Source: Dugong dugon (taxonomy: Eukaryota; Chordata; Mammalia; Sirenia; Dugongidae). From it: a stretch of DNA of 64,000 nt. Numbering within the stretch: the first letter of the stretch is position 1; every line of letters begins with the position of its first letter. Below the pieces are notes generated by a model. That model was not told the DNA's origin. It ran no database searches and worked only from the letters and a program-made list of their open reading frames with translations. Shown here piece after piece: positions 1-10,989 of this stretch. Location: positions 139,650,734 through 139,714,733 of the forward strand of contig CM057462.1 in assembly GCA_030035585.1 (NCBI GenBank). Direction: 5' to 3'. Both the position numbers and the translations under genes were made by a program.

Positions 1-440
1 TAAGTCAAGAATTGAGGCAAGGTACAATGCAGATGGGTTGTTTTTGTTCCATGATGTCTGGGACCTCAGATGGAAGCCTTGAAGACTGGCGATGGAATCA
101 TCTGAAAACTCTGTCACTCATATGGTAGTTGATAAGGACTTTTGGCTGGGGGCCTAGCTGGGATTGTTCATTGGAAAACCTTTCAGAGGCCTCTTCATGT
201 GGCTGGAATTTGCTTCCAACATAGTGACTGGCTTTCAAAGCAGGTGTCCTAAGAGAAAGAGAGCCACCACATTCTCTGGTCTAGGCAGGCATAAATGCCC
301 ACCCAGTCTCAAGGGTGGGACCATAGACTTCACCTCTCAATGGAGAGGTGTTAAGGTTCCGTTGTAAGAAGAACACATGGGATTAGACATGTATCGGTGT
401 GGCCATCTTTAGAAAATGCAGTCTGTTACAACCATACCAC
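1..440 (+). repeat. Ancient mammalian interspersed repeat, family not named
   Basis: Phrases such as GATGTCTGGGACCTCAG, TGAAGACTGG..GGAATCATCTGAA and CATGTGGCTGG are familiar from old dispersed mammalian repeats. The 3' part (GTAAGAAGAACACATGGGAT) fits the same consensus. I could not assign a family with confidence. The small open frames here are incidental. Confidence 0.45.
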
Positions 441-723
441 TATAGATTAATACTTTAAAGAAAATGCAAATTGACTTGCTTTGGGTGGAAAACAAAGCAA
501 GGTAAAACAACCTTTCATGCCATCACAACACAGCTACGGTATCCATAAGTTTGAATAACTCTGATTGCTACAGAGTAAAATTATCCATACATACCCCTAT
601 TCTTCTCATGAATCATTTCCTTAAAATGGGACTCCTCCAAATAAAGCCATTACTTTTTTTTCTGGAACAGGAAAACCCTTATAGACTGATGCCTCCTTTC
701 CCAAATCTCTTCAGACCTTATAC

Positions 724-1204
724 TGGAAGAGGCTGCATAGGCCTGGATCACTATTATTTACTCCCCATTGCTAACAGCCACATTGTCTCATGATTTTGTG
801 TCTCCCTCCAGTCCCAGTCTCTACAAAAGGGTTTAAGATTAACCGATGTTCCTCCTTGGAGGGTGGAAAACAACTGATAATGATCCAAGAATGACAAACC
901 AAACAAAGCACCCATCTTGGGGCAAGAAAACTAGGATGTCTCCAGATAACCCCCCAAAAAAGATTAACTCATCTGGGACATGACTACCCCAAGGGGGAAC
1001 TAACACAAACTTCTAAGACCCATAATTCTGTTCCTATAAAAGCCTTCAGCCAATCTCCAGTAGCAGAGGTGGGTTTTTTGGAGGACTCTATTCCCCTCTG
1101 TCTCCTATATATAGATATATAATAAAATTCTTGCTGCTCACTTCACCCCGTCTCAGAATTGGCTATTGTAGCAGGTGGCTCCAATCCGAGCTATTGCGAT
1201 AACA
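724..1204 (+). mobile_element. Solo LTR of an endogenous retrovirus (ERV1-like)
   Basis: The segment begins TG and ends CA and is flanked by a 4-bp direct repeat ATAC (720-723 and 1205-1208). It contains a TATA-like CCTATAAAAG (TATAAA at 1035-1040) and a polyadenylation signal AATAAA at 1121-1126, correctly ordered for U3-R-U5. The tail resembles gammaretroviral-type LTRs. No internal retroviral genes adjoin it, so it is a solo LTR. The left boundary rests mainly on the 4-bp duplication and could be wrong. Confidence 0.55.
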
Positions 1205-1369
1205 ATACTTTGGTTATAATGAAAAATGTAAGGAGAAAAATACAAGAAATTGCAGCAAAAATGTAAAGAATTCTATTCCATCTGTTGGTTTTCCAGATTA
1301 GTATGCCGGCTTTGCTTTTAATATTTTGTTATAACATTTTTTCTGGTTATAAAAATGTAGAAAAGTATA

Positions 1370-1795
1370 AAAATATGCAAAATGTAGAAAAATATAAAGA
1401 AAATCACTTTTAGACTTTCTAAAATATTTTTTATTAAGTATAATGTAATACAGAAAAATATATATAATTATTAACTGTACACCTCTGAAGAATTTTCCCA
1501 AACTGAGCATCCTTGTCTAATCAGCTCTCTGGCCAAGAAAAAGAGCATTGCCAGCACCCAAGAAGACCTATCCCCCACAAAACAAAGGTAACTGTGATCT
1601 TGACTTCTGTGAAGATTAATTTTGCTTGTTTTTGATATATAAATGGAATCATGGAGTACTTACTCTTTTGTGTACTTTTTTCTTTCACTCAACATTGTGT
1701 CTTTAAGATATTTATTCATACTGTTATGTGTATCTGTAGATCATTTATTCTCATTGCTGTAGAGTATTGTTACATGAATATCATGGATTGACTCC
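1370..1795 (-). mobile_element. Ancient LINE-1 3' fragment, antisense
   Basis: Text such as AAATGGAATCATGGAGTACTT followed by TTCTTTCACTCAACATTGTG and TCATTGCTGTAGAGTATTGT is the reverse complement of the L1 ORF2 end/3'UTR (the AATGGAATATTATTCAGC region). It is strongly diverged. Confidence 0.55.
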
Positions 1796-2368
1796 ACAGA
1801 AAAGGGTTTTTTTTTTTAATAGTAATATAATTGTATTTTAATTTCCCCATCAAACAAATAAGAGTTATGAATTATGATTAGCTGTTTGGAAAAAGCATAG
1901 CCTACAAAATCCTTTATGTTCGCTAATGTTTCTGGGCTTTTGTACACATTGTTTCCATGGCAAAAATGCACTATTTTTCCACAGAGTAATCCCTGCTTGT
2001 CTTCCAAAACATTTCCAAGTCATTGTCTCTGAGAATGCGTTCCCTGACACCTACTCCCTTCTTTCCTAACTTAAGAACATTTCCTTCATATGTCCACTTT
2101 CGTATGAGAACTCACATAAACATCTACTGGATGCTTATGGATGTACCTCCTCACCCCACCCCAGTTCTCCAGCCACATGGGAATACCCTATGCTTTAACT
2201 ATTAATCAAATGACTCAAGCCCACTGGCCAAGCAGTAGCATTCTAATAGCTTCTCAGAGGTTTTTGCAGATTATCTACCACATTTAGTGTTCATTCCACT
2301 AATACATTCTAGCTCCATTCTGAAGCCCGTTTTATTTTGTTTCCATCTTTGCATTCCCTTCTCCGGGC

Positions 2369-2543
2369 CACGGAAACTCTGGTGGCATAATGGTTAAGTG
2401 ATATGGCTGCTAACAAAAAGGTCAGCAGTTCAAATCCACCAGGCGCTCCTTGGGAACTCTATGGGGCAGTTATACTCTATCCTATAGGGTCGCTATGAGT
2501 CAGAATCGACTCGACGGCAACGGGTTTGGTTTTTGGTTTTTCT
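2369..2543 (+). mobile_element. AfroSINE copy
   Basis: Head CTCTGGTGGCATAATGGTTAA, B-box GTTCAAATCC, body GGAACTCTATGGGGCAG, and tail GGTCGCTATGAGTCAG..CGACTCGACGGCAACGGG followed by a T/G-rich end. It is near consensus and full length. Confidence 0.92.
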
Positions 2544-2576
2544 GTAGGCCATACTAATCCTAATAAGAACAGATCC

Positions 2577-3086
2577 TGTCATGGATGGAATTGTGTCCCC
2601 CAAAAATATCTGTCAACTTGGCTAGGCCATGATTCCCAGTATTGTGTGGTTCTTCACCATTTTGTCATCCGGTGTGATTTTCCTATGTGCTGTAAATCCT
2701 ATCACTGTGATGTTAATGAGACAGATTAGCAAGAGTTATGTTGATGAGATCTACAGGATTAGATTGTGTCTTAAGCCAATCTCTTGAGATATAAAAGAGA
2801 GAAGGGAGCAGAGAGACATGGGGACCTCATACCACCAAGAAGCAAGAGCCAGGAGAATAGCATTTCTTTTGGACCCCAGGTCTCTGTGCTGAGAAACTCC
2901 TAGCCCAGGGGAAGATTGATGACAAAGACCTTCCTCCAGAGCTGACAGAAAAAGAAAGCCTTCCCCTGGAGCTGATGCCCTGAATATGGACTTCTAGCCT
3001 ACTAGACTGTGAGAGAATAAACTTGTGTTTGTTAAAGCCATCCACTTGTGGTATTTCTGTTATAGCAGCACTAGATGACTAAGACA
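2577..3086 (+). mobile_element. MaLR-type solo LTR with perfect 5-bp target duplication
   Basis: The 510-bp unit begins TGTCATGGATGGAATTGTGT and ends GATGACTAAGACA, bounded by GATCC at 2572-2576 and 3087-3091. The 5' GAATTGTGTCCCCC motif and 3' GAGAGAATAAAC..TGTTTGTTAAAGCC are typical of the MST/THE1/MLT1 (ERVL-MaLR) class. It shares sequence with the LTRs of the 25.5-kb element but has an extra insert (GTCAACTTGGCTAGGCC and following) in its 5' half. It carries no coding capacity. Confidence 0.85.
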
Positions 3087-3214
3087 GATCCCTAGCTCCT
3101 TTAATTTCTCTCAGCAACACTAACACAAAGCTGTGTTGATGGGAGGCAGGGTTGAAGGCTGTGGAGTAGGTACTCTGCGTAACATGAAAGAAATAAAATT
3201 GAATATTAGATGCT

Positions 3215-3780
3215 GGCTGTTCCTTCTCAGTCACAAAACTCCTTCAGTGTTTACCCATTCTACTCAGAGTAATATCCAAAATCCTTATAAGTTCTACAAG
3301 TTCTAAATTCTTTTCATGCCATAACTTGCCAACTCCGTTTCTTACTGCTCTACCCTTGTCTCAGCCCTCACCAGGTAAGCTGGCCTCATTGCTGTTCATA
3401 TAACAAACCAGGAATGCTCCCATGTCATCTTCTTTCTGTTCCCTCTACCTGGAATGCTCTGCTCCAGATCCACCAAGGCTCACTTTCACACTTCTTTCAG
3501 ATCTTAAACATTTTCTTTTCAAGGGATGTCCCCTAGCCATCTCATACATACACAATATCTGGTCCTCCTTACTTGAGTTATTTTCTTCTAAGCATTTGTT
3601 AATACCTTCTATATTTTAGATTTTTGCTTCTTCTTTATTAATGCTTCTCCCCACTAGAATGTAAACTCCTCAAGGACAGAATGTTATGTTTTTTATTCAC
3701 TGATCTCTCCTGAGCTTCTTGAACAATGCTTGGCACTTAGTGATTGCTTGATAAATATTAAGCAATAATGAATGAATGCA
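3215..3780 (+). mobile_element. LINE-2 3' end
   Basis: Characteristic L2 phrases appear in order: CAGAGTAATATCCAAAATCC, TTCCCTCTACCTGGAATGCT, CCACTAGAATGTAAACTCC, CAATGCTTGGCACTTAGTG, and a terminal TGAATGAATGCA-type end. Confidence 0.8.
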
Positions 3781-4149
3781 TATGATGATTTTCCTGTTAT
3801 CCATTGCAAGATGTGGCAAGAAACTGCATTTTTTAAATGATGAACTGTTAACATGTTATTCCAATACTCTTCACTAATCCATGCTTTCTTCCTTTAGTAT
3901 TTGTATAACACCCTTTATTAGAGATATAATTCTTAAAGAAATAGGGCCTATGGTTGGGCTTTCTAGTTCACTGCACTCTCTATATGCCTGCTACTAGTTG
4001 TGTAATACTTGCTTCTAAGGAAACTGCAACATAATCCATGGCTAGAAACACCAGTGTAAACTAAAACAGTTCCTTATCTCTGAGTCGCTACTCAAATGAA
4101 TCACTGGGGATCCTTCAAGTATTCCTATTCTCTCAAAAACCTAAAAAAA

Positions 4150-4372
4150 AAATAAACAAACAAACAAACAAAAACCCATTGCCATGGAGTAGATTCTGAC
4201 TCATAGCAACCCTGTACGACTAGATAGAACTGCCCTATACAGTTTCCAAGGCTGTAAATCTTATGGAAGCTGACTGCCAAATCTTTCTCCTGAGGAGTGG
4301 CTGGTGGGTTCAAACTGCTGACCTTTCGGTTAGCAGCTGAGCGCTTAACCATCACGCCACCAGGTGGCCGTT
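4150..4372 (-). mobile_element. AfroSINE copy (long-body form), minus strand
   Basis: It starts with the reverse-complemented tail (CCCATTGCCATGGAGTAG..GACTCATAGCAACCC), contains the extra middle block ending CTTTCTCCTGAGGAG, then the B-box complement and CTTAACCATCACGCCACCAGG at the head. Confidence 0.9.
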
Positions 4373-7330
4373 AACGTACTCTCTTCAGCTTTTGTTGCTT
4401 ATCTTTGCTCTGACTCATGGTGACCTGACTGTGACTTGCCATTTACTGGCCACTAGGTGACCTGACTTGCTATTCCCATCAAGATTGTCAGCACAAATGT
4501 CCCTTAATGCTATGCACATCACAGCACACGCTGCTTTCACTAAAGAGCAAGAGAAACTTTGGCTCACTTGTGCTAAAGGTTATTGGGGTCCCTGCTGGGT
4601 TTTCCCATTCACTCAGCTTCTTATATTGCTCCCTGGAATATATTAAAGGGAAATTTTATTAGGCCTATTCTCTCAGTTTCTTACAGCTGCCTCTCTCAAG
4701 GTATTTGTAACAAGTTCCCCTGAGGCTGGAGAGAATTGGAGTGTCTCTATCAAGTATTCACCCAAATCATCCTTCCATGCTGAGAATCAGCATTTGCCAG
4801 GGTAAGTCCCAGATGCCTTGTCTCTCTCTATCTGGGGTAAATTTCCCATCCACCTGGAGTCCTTGTTGAAAGACTGGCACTGGAGATAGGAGGTGGTTCT
4901 TTCTATCGCTGTTTTAGTTCCATAGTCTTAATTTCCATATCACTTATAAACTATAATGCATAGGCAGACCTCATTTTGTTAAGTCTCTGCAATGCTTTAA
5001 AAAAAAAAAAAAACCTTTTTTAGTGCCTTAGCAAACAAGCTATTTCACCACTGGCTCAAACACCATCCAGTACTCTAGTCAGGTAAAGGGAAAGGTTGCA
5101 GCGCATATACTAACTCTCTTTTAATTTTTATTCCCAAGAAACTAACTTTACTTGGTTTTTTGAGTTGTTTGTTCATAGACTTCTTTGTAAGCTAAAATTT
5201 GATGAAGATGATACTATATAGGGAAATAAATGGCTAAAGGTAATTTCATTAGAAGAGTATTTTGAAAGTGGCTTTTTTCATTCATTCAACAAACAAGTAT
5301 TCATTGTTCGTTCATGGTTAGGTATATTTAGATACGTTGTGCCTACAAAGATAAATATATACAGTCCATGACATCAAGGAGTCATAATAGTAGAGATATA
5401 AATCTCTAGTACTGATACAAATCACACTTTAAGAGCCTTATTGACAAACTAAACTATATCTTGATGAAGATAAAGGTGATGATGCTGGTGAGGCTCTTTG
5501 GGACAGTTGAAGGAGAAGATAAAACCCAGGAGACACAGGATATCATCTGTCTCCAAGTATCTGAAATGCTATCATGTGGATGAAAGAGTAGACTCACTCT
5601 GTTTTGCTTCAGAAGGTGAAGTTAAAGAGAGTCAGGCTTGGGACCATTACGAGGAAGATACACAAGTAAATTGTCAAAAAAAAGAGATGGGTTTCCTTAA
5701 GAAGAGAAAAACTCCCAGTTGTACAAGTTGTCAAATGAGGTTGTAACAGAAATCTTTCTTTGTTGTTTTGTTTTGTATTTGGTGTGAGGTAGCAATTAGA
5801 TTATTTTTAGGGTATTATTGAATGATCAAATTTTATAAAAACCAGATATTATCATAGCTTCTATCTAAAGAGTGTGTATCCTTTATGTTGTATAATATTC
5901 TAGTTCTTTCATTCATAAAAGAGGATGAACTCATAATCTATAAAAACTATGATGAATTAGTAGGAGTCAGGCAACAGAATCAGGTACAAATACACAATCT
6001 GCTTCACATATCCGTCGCAATTTGATTTGGACTTTATATGTATCTTCCCATGGGTGTGGGGATTTGTATGGGTCTGAAGGAGTGTGGTAGAGGTACTGTG
6101 AGTGTATGTGTGACAGACAGTGCATTCATTCTCCCGTATGTATTGAAACAAAATTTATAGAAGGATGTTTTCAGGCAGAAACATACAACAGTGAGACCTG
6201 GGCCAATAAAAGACCAGATGAGAAGCAAAATGTGGGACTTTGGGAGTTTGTCTAGTTTCTTAGGTTTTCCTGAGAAGTGCATTAGAGCTGTACTATCCTC
6301 AGGTTCCACGGTATGTGAATTTGTCTTGTGGGAGAACATTGTTTTTTGGCTTTGCACTCAGGTCCTTCTTATATCTCTTTCTTCTTGAGCTTTGAGAAAA
6401 TCTCTGTCTTGCATGTGTGTTTGTTTATTTTTTTATTTATTCTTGTGCAACAGCAAGTCCCAGCTAAGCTGGAGACAAATACAAATATTTCTGGTGAGTG
6501 AAGTCAGATGACACACATCGCTTGACGTTCTCCAGCCTCTAGTAATCATTCAGATTATCTATCCATACCTATTTTGTCTATATCTACATCTTTATCTATG
6601 CCTATGTCTACATCTCTCTAAATCTATCTACCTCACCACCAAAGCCTAGGAAACTGGCACTTAAAAGTGGCGTTTGGGATTATAGCAGAGTCTGTTTTCT
6701 GAATTTGTGCCAGTGACCACCCACCACCTGGACATTTGTACTCTAGGGAAAAATAGGCTGTAGGTAAAGGGTTGCCTCATTAAATTGAGCAACACTTTGG
6801 AACCCCAGGAGCCCTTCTATGGAACAGTCTTAATCAAGGGAAGAGCACTGTTTCCTATTTCACTTCAAAGAGAATGGTGAAGGGCAAAGGCACGAGCAGA
6901 TTGACAGCCCAGGCCCCTGTGGGTGTGGCCAGGGTCAGCCTCAGAGCAAAACAATGAAGATCAACTACAGTAGTGACAGAGGTGTTGGTAGAATGGTGGC
7001 TGGGGACAGCCCAGACAGAGCTCTAACCTTAGCATCATGGCAGGGATGAAAAGCAGCAACATAGTGGTGGTAAATGAAGCCCCAGGGTCTGGCTCGGCAG
7101 AGAGTGATGGGGCAGTTGGTGGTCCAGATAGAACTGCTAGATGTAGTAATCTCACTGGTGTCTCCTGGAAATATTCCAGTGGGGAGAGAATTTTGAAAGT
7201 GGAGCTAAGAGACTGTAGTTCTATCGTTTGGTGATAACAAGCTGATTAATGTGACTTCATTCATGCCCGTGAATGAGACTAGTGAAGTCAGTGTGATTTT
7301 AGGTTATCTCTGTTACTTACCCCTCTTATG
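4373..7330. other. Mostly unannotated intronic sequence
   Basis: AT-rich sequence with an A-run (5000-5013) and a degenerate TATCTA/CTACAT-type simple tract at about 6555-6635. A TTCATTCAACAAACAAGTATTCA segment near 5280-5420 looks like an old LINE-derived piece. Open frames up to 107 codons occur but show no recognisable domain. Confidence 0.4.
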
Positions 7331-7334
7331 TATA

Positions 7335-7625
7335 CTATTACTAGGGATGGATTATCCAGTAAGCAAAGTAAGCTTGGTCCTTACCTTGCTTACTAGATGA
7401 TCTGTAGTGAATAATTTCAGATTTTTTCACTGCATCGAAGACTTTGCTTCTAGGTATGGTTGGCATTTGTCTCCCTCCCAGCACCTTTCTACAGAATCAA
7501 AGTCTCTTGTCTGATTTACAGTCTCTGCTAGGGGCAGATTACCCAGTAAGCAAGGTAAGCACAGGCTTACTTGTGCTTACTTATTAATCTGTAGTGCACA
7601 ATTTCACATGGGTTTCACCACATAA
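7335..7625. repeat. Two direct copies of an unnamed sequence, each with a strong hairpin core
   Basis: The block around 7340-7432 (GGATTATCCAGTAAGCAAAGT...) recurs at 7526-7618 (AGATTACCCAGTAAGCAAGGT...). Both continue into an ATCTGTAGTG.A.AATTTCA stretch. In copy 1, 7359-7372 pairs with 7380-7393 at 13 of 14 positions. In copy 2, 7546-7560 pairs with 7565-7580 with a few mismatches. The family is unknown to me. Confidence 0.6.
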
Positions 7626-7751
7626 TGTGATGAATAAAAGGAATAAGAGGAAGATGAGGTAATGAAAGGAAGAAAAAATTCACAAAGAAAATAAAAATAA
7701 TAATATCCCACAAGCATTTAAAACACTTTTAAATATTAGTATATGACATTT

Positions 7752-7915
7752 GGAGCCCTGGTGGAGTAGTGGTTGCTGCTAACCAAAAGGTTGGCAGTTC
7801 AAATCCACCAGCTGCTCCTTGGAAACCCTATGGGGGAAGTTCTACTCTGCTGTATAGGGTCACTGTGAGTGGAATCGACTCAACGGCAACGGGTTTGGTT
7901 TTGGGGTTTTTTTTA
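7752..7915 (+). mobile_element. AfroSINE copy with 11-bp target duplication
   Basis: Head GGAGCCCTGGTGGAGTAGTG, B-box GTTCAAATCC, tail CGACTCAACGGCAACGGG. It is flanked by ATATGACATTT at 7741-7751 and 7916-7926. A few bases of the A-box region are missing (TGGTT|GCTGCTAACC). Confidence 0.95.
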
Positions 7916-7987
7916 ATATGACATTTCAGAAGCTGTTATCTACTAAGATGTAAAGAAATATCTATGTGAAAACATAAGCAACACCAA

Positions 7988-8173
7988 ACCAGTTGCCATG
8001 GAGTTGATTCCAACTCATGGCCACACAATGTGAACCAGAATACAACTGTTTCCATAGAGGTTTCAGTGTAGACAGCCAGGCCTCTCTTCCAAGGCACCTG
8101 TGGGGGGACTTGAACCCACAACCTTTCTGTTAGCAGCCAAGCACATTAACTGTTTGCGTCACCCAGGGACACC
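7988..8173 (-). mobile_element. AfroSINE copy, minus strand, second subfamily
   Basis: The tail complement GTTGCCATGGAGTTGATTCC leads to a middle block CAGGCCTCTCTTCCAAGGCA, shared with the copies at 8568 and 54965 but not with the common short form. The head complement is TGCGTCACCCAGGGACACC. Confidence 0.9.
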
Positions 8174-8339
8174 AAAACATAAGTAACATTTGCTAAAACT
8201 AAATCAAAGACACAGTTCAAAGTGGGGCATAGATATCAGCTGCTTTTACAAACTGCTGTTAGAAGGCTGTAAGAAGTTCTCAAAGTAGAAGACCAGTACT
8301 ATTCTCCTCTACCCTTAAAAAGATATCATTAAAATTAAC

Positions 8340-8510
8340 GTATGTAAAGCATGTTATAATTTACAAACCACATTCGTATTCATCATCTCATTTATTATTT
8401 ACAATGGCCTTTTCAAGAAAATATTTTTATTCTGATTTCATAAATTAGGAAATCAAAGTTCAGAGAGGTGAAATTACATTCTAGTTCAGAAATTTCAAAC
8501 TTGTCTTTGG
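8340..8510 (-). mobile_element. MIR-like SINE fragment, antisense
   Basis: CATCTCATTTATTATTTACAATGGCC...CAAAGTTCAGAGAGGTGAAATTAC resembles the reverse complement of the MIR core and 3' end. It is very diverged. Confidence 0.5.
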
Positions 8511-8567
8511 ATTCCAATTAAAACTGCCTAACTATAAATAGCTAAGTCCAGAGTGCTTCTTAATAAT

Positions 8568-8782
8568 TGTGTTGTTATTGTTGTTAGTTGCCGTTCAGTC
8601 GATTCCGATTCATGGCAACCCTACATGTGCAGAATAGAAGTGCTCCATAGGGTTTTCAAGGCTGTGACCTTTCGAAAGAAGGTCACCATGCCTTTCTTCC
8701 AAGGCACCTCTGGATGGATTCAAAACTCCAACCTATTGGCTAGTAGTTGAGCATTTATCATTTTTGCCAGCCAGGGATTCCT
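8568..8782 (-). mobile_element. AfroSINE copy, minus strand, second subfamily
   Basis: Begins TTGTTGTTAGTTGCCGTTCAGTCGATTCC, has the CTTTCTTCCAAGGCACCTCTGG block and ends CCAGCCAGGGATTCC. The flanks share TTAATAAT (8560-8567 and 8783-8790). The left end carries the (GTT)n seen at RTE ends, consistent with RTE-driven retroposition. Confidence 0.88.
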
Positions 8783-9756
8783 TTAATAATGTTAGGGTCA
8801 TGAAAGTGTATGAGAATCTGAGGAAAGTCTCAACCTTCTTCCTGGAAAATTACATAGACAGGCACACCGACAAAATTGGAACGTTCTTTCAAAAACACTT
8901 GCGAAATATATCCAGGGATATCCTACATATCTAAAGATCCCAGGATAAAAAGCTTTGACTGAGGGTTAGTTGTATTTTGCCAACTAGGTTTAATGAATGG
9001 GCCGTTTACATACAACAACAATAACAAAAACAAAGATTTAAACTCTTCCTCAACCCCACGCACACATCACTGAAATTCAAGACATTGAATTTTGTCAAAG
9101 GCAACCTTATTTCTTGAGGTCCATGGATAATGTTACTAAGTGTCTTCTCCTAGTGTAATTTATATATGCACATTGGGGAAAGGGATTTTCTATATAGTTC
9201 TTGTTTCCCGTCTATGTAGGTACCCTCACGACACCTCTTTCATCTTTCTCTATTCCCCCTGTAGCAGTGACTCACATGCTTTCTATATGGAACAGTCCTA
9301 TACAGTTCCATTATTTTATGGTCCTGCTATGATTTTTCCAATTACTCCTAGACAATTGCCTGTCATAATTGGTAGCTATAGGGTGAATTGTTCTTTGGTG
9401 CATGTGGTACAATATGAGGACTCTTAATTTATTTTTCATCCCACGGTTAATGAATAAATTACCAGAGAGCGATGTTTGAATAATAGCATTACATTAGGAG
9501 AAGCCACACTTCCATTCTTACTTTGTTCTTAGAAAAACAGAGGGGAAAAGTTAAGAAAGACCTTTAGTCTTTTAGCAATTCGACCATAATTTCCTGTTTG
9601 GTTAATAACAGTGACTGCCGCAAGCAACTGCTAACAATTCAGACTATTATTTAGCATTTTAGACTGAAATGATCAACGGATATCTGAGATTAGGTCCACA
9701 CTGGGCCTGGCAAAACCCTCAGCTTCCTGGTCCCATGACCCCTAACAGGACATTTG

Positions 9757-10145
9757 TGTATTGTGATGGTCTTTTTGATATGTCAACTTGGCTAGGCTAC
9801 AGTTCCCAGTTATTCAATCAAACACTAATCTAGGTGTTGCAGTGAAGGTATTTTGCATATGTGATTAAAACCCATAATTAGTGGACTTTAAGGAAGAAAG
9901 ATTATCCTAGATAATCTGGGTGGACCTGATTTAGTCATTTGAAAGGTCTTAAAAGAAGAACTGAGGCTTCACTGGGAGAAGGAAAGATTTCACCTGGGAA
10001 CAGAGCAATAACTCCAGTCAGAGAAGAAATTGATGATTCCTTTGAAGTTTTTGTCTCTAACTGGGGGTCACTCCTTATCTTGACCTTGTGTATTCCCTGA
10101 GAAATGAAGAGACACCTGGAATTATTGCTCTATCTCCCTTCATTT
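9757..10145 (+). repeat. Ancient LTR-like repeat
   Basis: TGTCAACTTGGCTAGGC, AAACACTAATCTAGGTGTT and TAATCTGGGTGGACCTGAT are diagnostic phrases of an old, abundant mammalian repeat. I recognise it but will not name a subfamily. Confidence 0.6.
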
Positions 10146-10149
10146 TTGC

Positions 10150-10335
10150 ATATATGCTTGTACCAGTCAGCATTTAATCAAAGAAGTAGAACCAGTAGGA
10201 GAGACATATTAAGAGATTTATTGCAAGAAATTGGCTTACACAATTGTGGGGGCTGTACAACTGACCATTAGAGCAGACTGGTACTCATGGCACAGGTTGA
10301 AGTTGCTGTCACCAGGTGGAGTCTGAGTCAGGAAG
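10150..10335 (-). repeat. Second copy of the same ancient repeat, opposite orientation
   Basis: ACCAGTCAGCATTTAATCAAAG, AGAACCAGTAGG, AGAGATTTATTGCAAG and AATTGGCTTACACAATTG match the far end of the same family on the other strand. Confidence 0.5.
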
Positions 10336-10497
10336 TGGCTATTTTAGATATATTTGCAAACATATTATTTATCAGTCTTAGCAGACATGTTTTCTTAAAT
10401 TAAAAAAAATAGATGTATGTATTTATATCTATCTGTATATATATATCTACATCTGTATCTGTATGTGTATCTTGAAATCTTGACATGCATTTACATG

Positions 10498-10649
10498 TTG
10501 TTGGGGCCATCGAGTCACTTCCAACTCATAGTGACCCTATAGGACAGAGTAGAACTGCCCCATAAGTTTTCTAAGGAGTGACTGGTGGATTTGAACTGCT
10601 AACCTTTTGATTAGCAGCTGAGCTCTTAACCACTCCACCACCAGGGCTC
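10498..10649 (-). mobile_element. AfroSINE copy, minus strand, with 14-bp target duplication
   Basis: The tail complement GGCCATCGAGTCACTTCCAA leads to the head complement CCACTCCACCACCAGGGCTC. It is flanked by CATGCATTTACATG (10484-10497) and CATGTATTTACATG (10650-10663), one mismatch. Confidence 0.95.
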
Positions 10650-10989
10650 CATGTATTTACATGGGGGTATACAAATAAAAATCATTTCTGTTGTATATTG
10701 GTATATTTAATAACATCATATCTGATTAAATGCACAAAAATTTAGAAACAAAATCTGTTTGCCTTATATTATTAGTACTCGAAGTTTCTGCCTGAGATAA
10801 AATTTTTGCTTCTTGCAGCACTGCCTAATAATTCATGGTAAAGTAACCTCAATACAATATTTTACTGAAAGTTATGCCTAAGATCACATAACTGATAGAT
10901 TGCCTGGTATTTAAAGCTTTGTCTGAATTCAAAGCCCATAAGGAAAAGATATGAGTACATATTCACTATCATGCAAGTCTGGCTGACAG

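Noticed and set aside
2390-2460. tRNA-gene-like A and B boxes
   Set aside because: These belong to the tRNA-derived head of AfroSINE copies; no cloverleaf or tRNA terminus is present.
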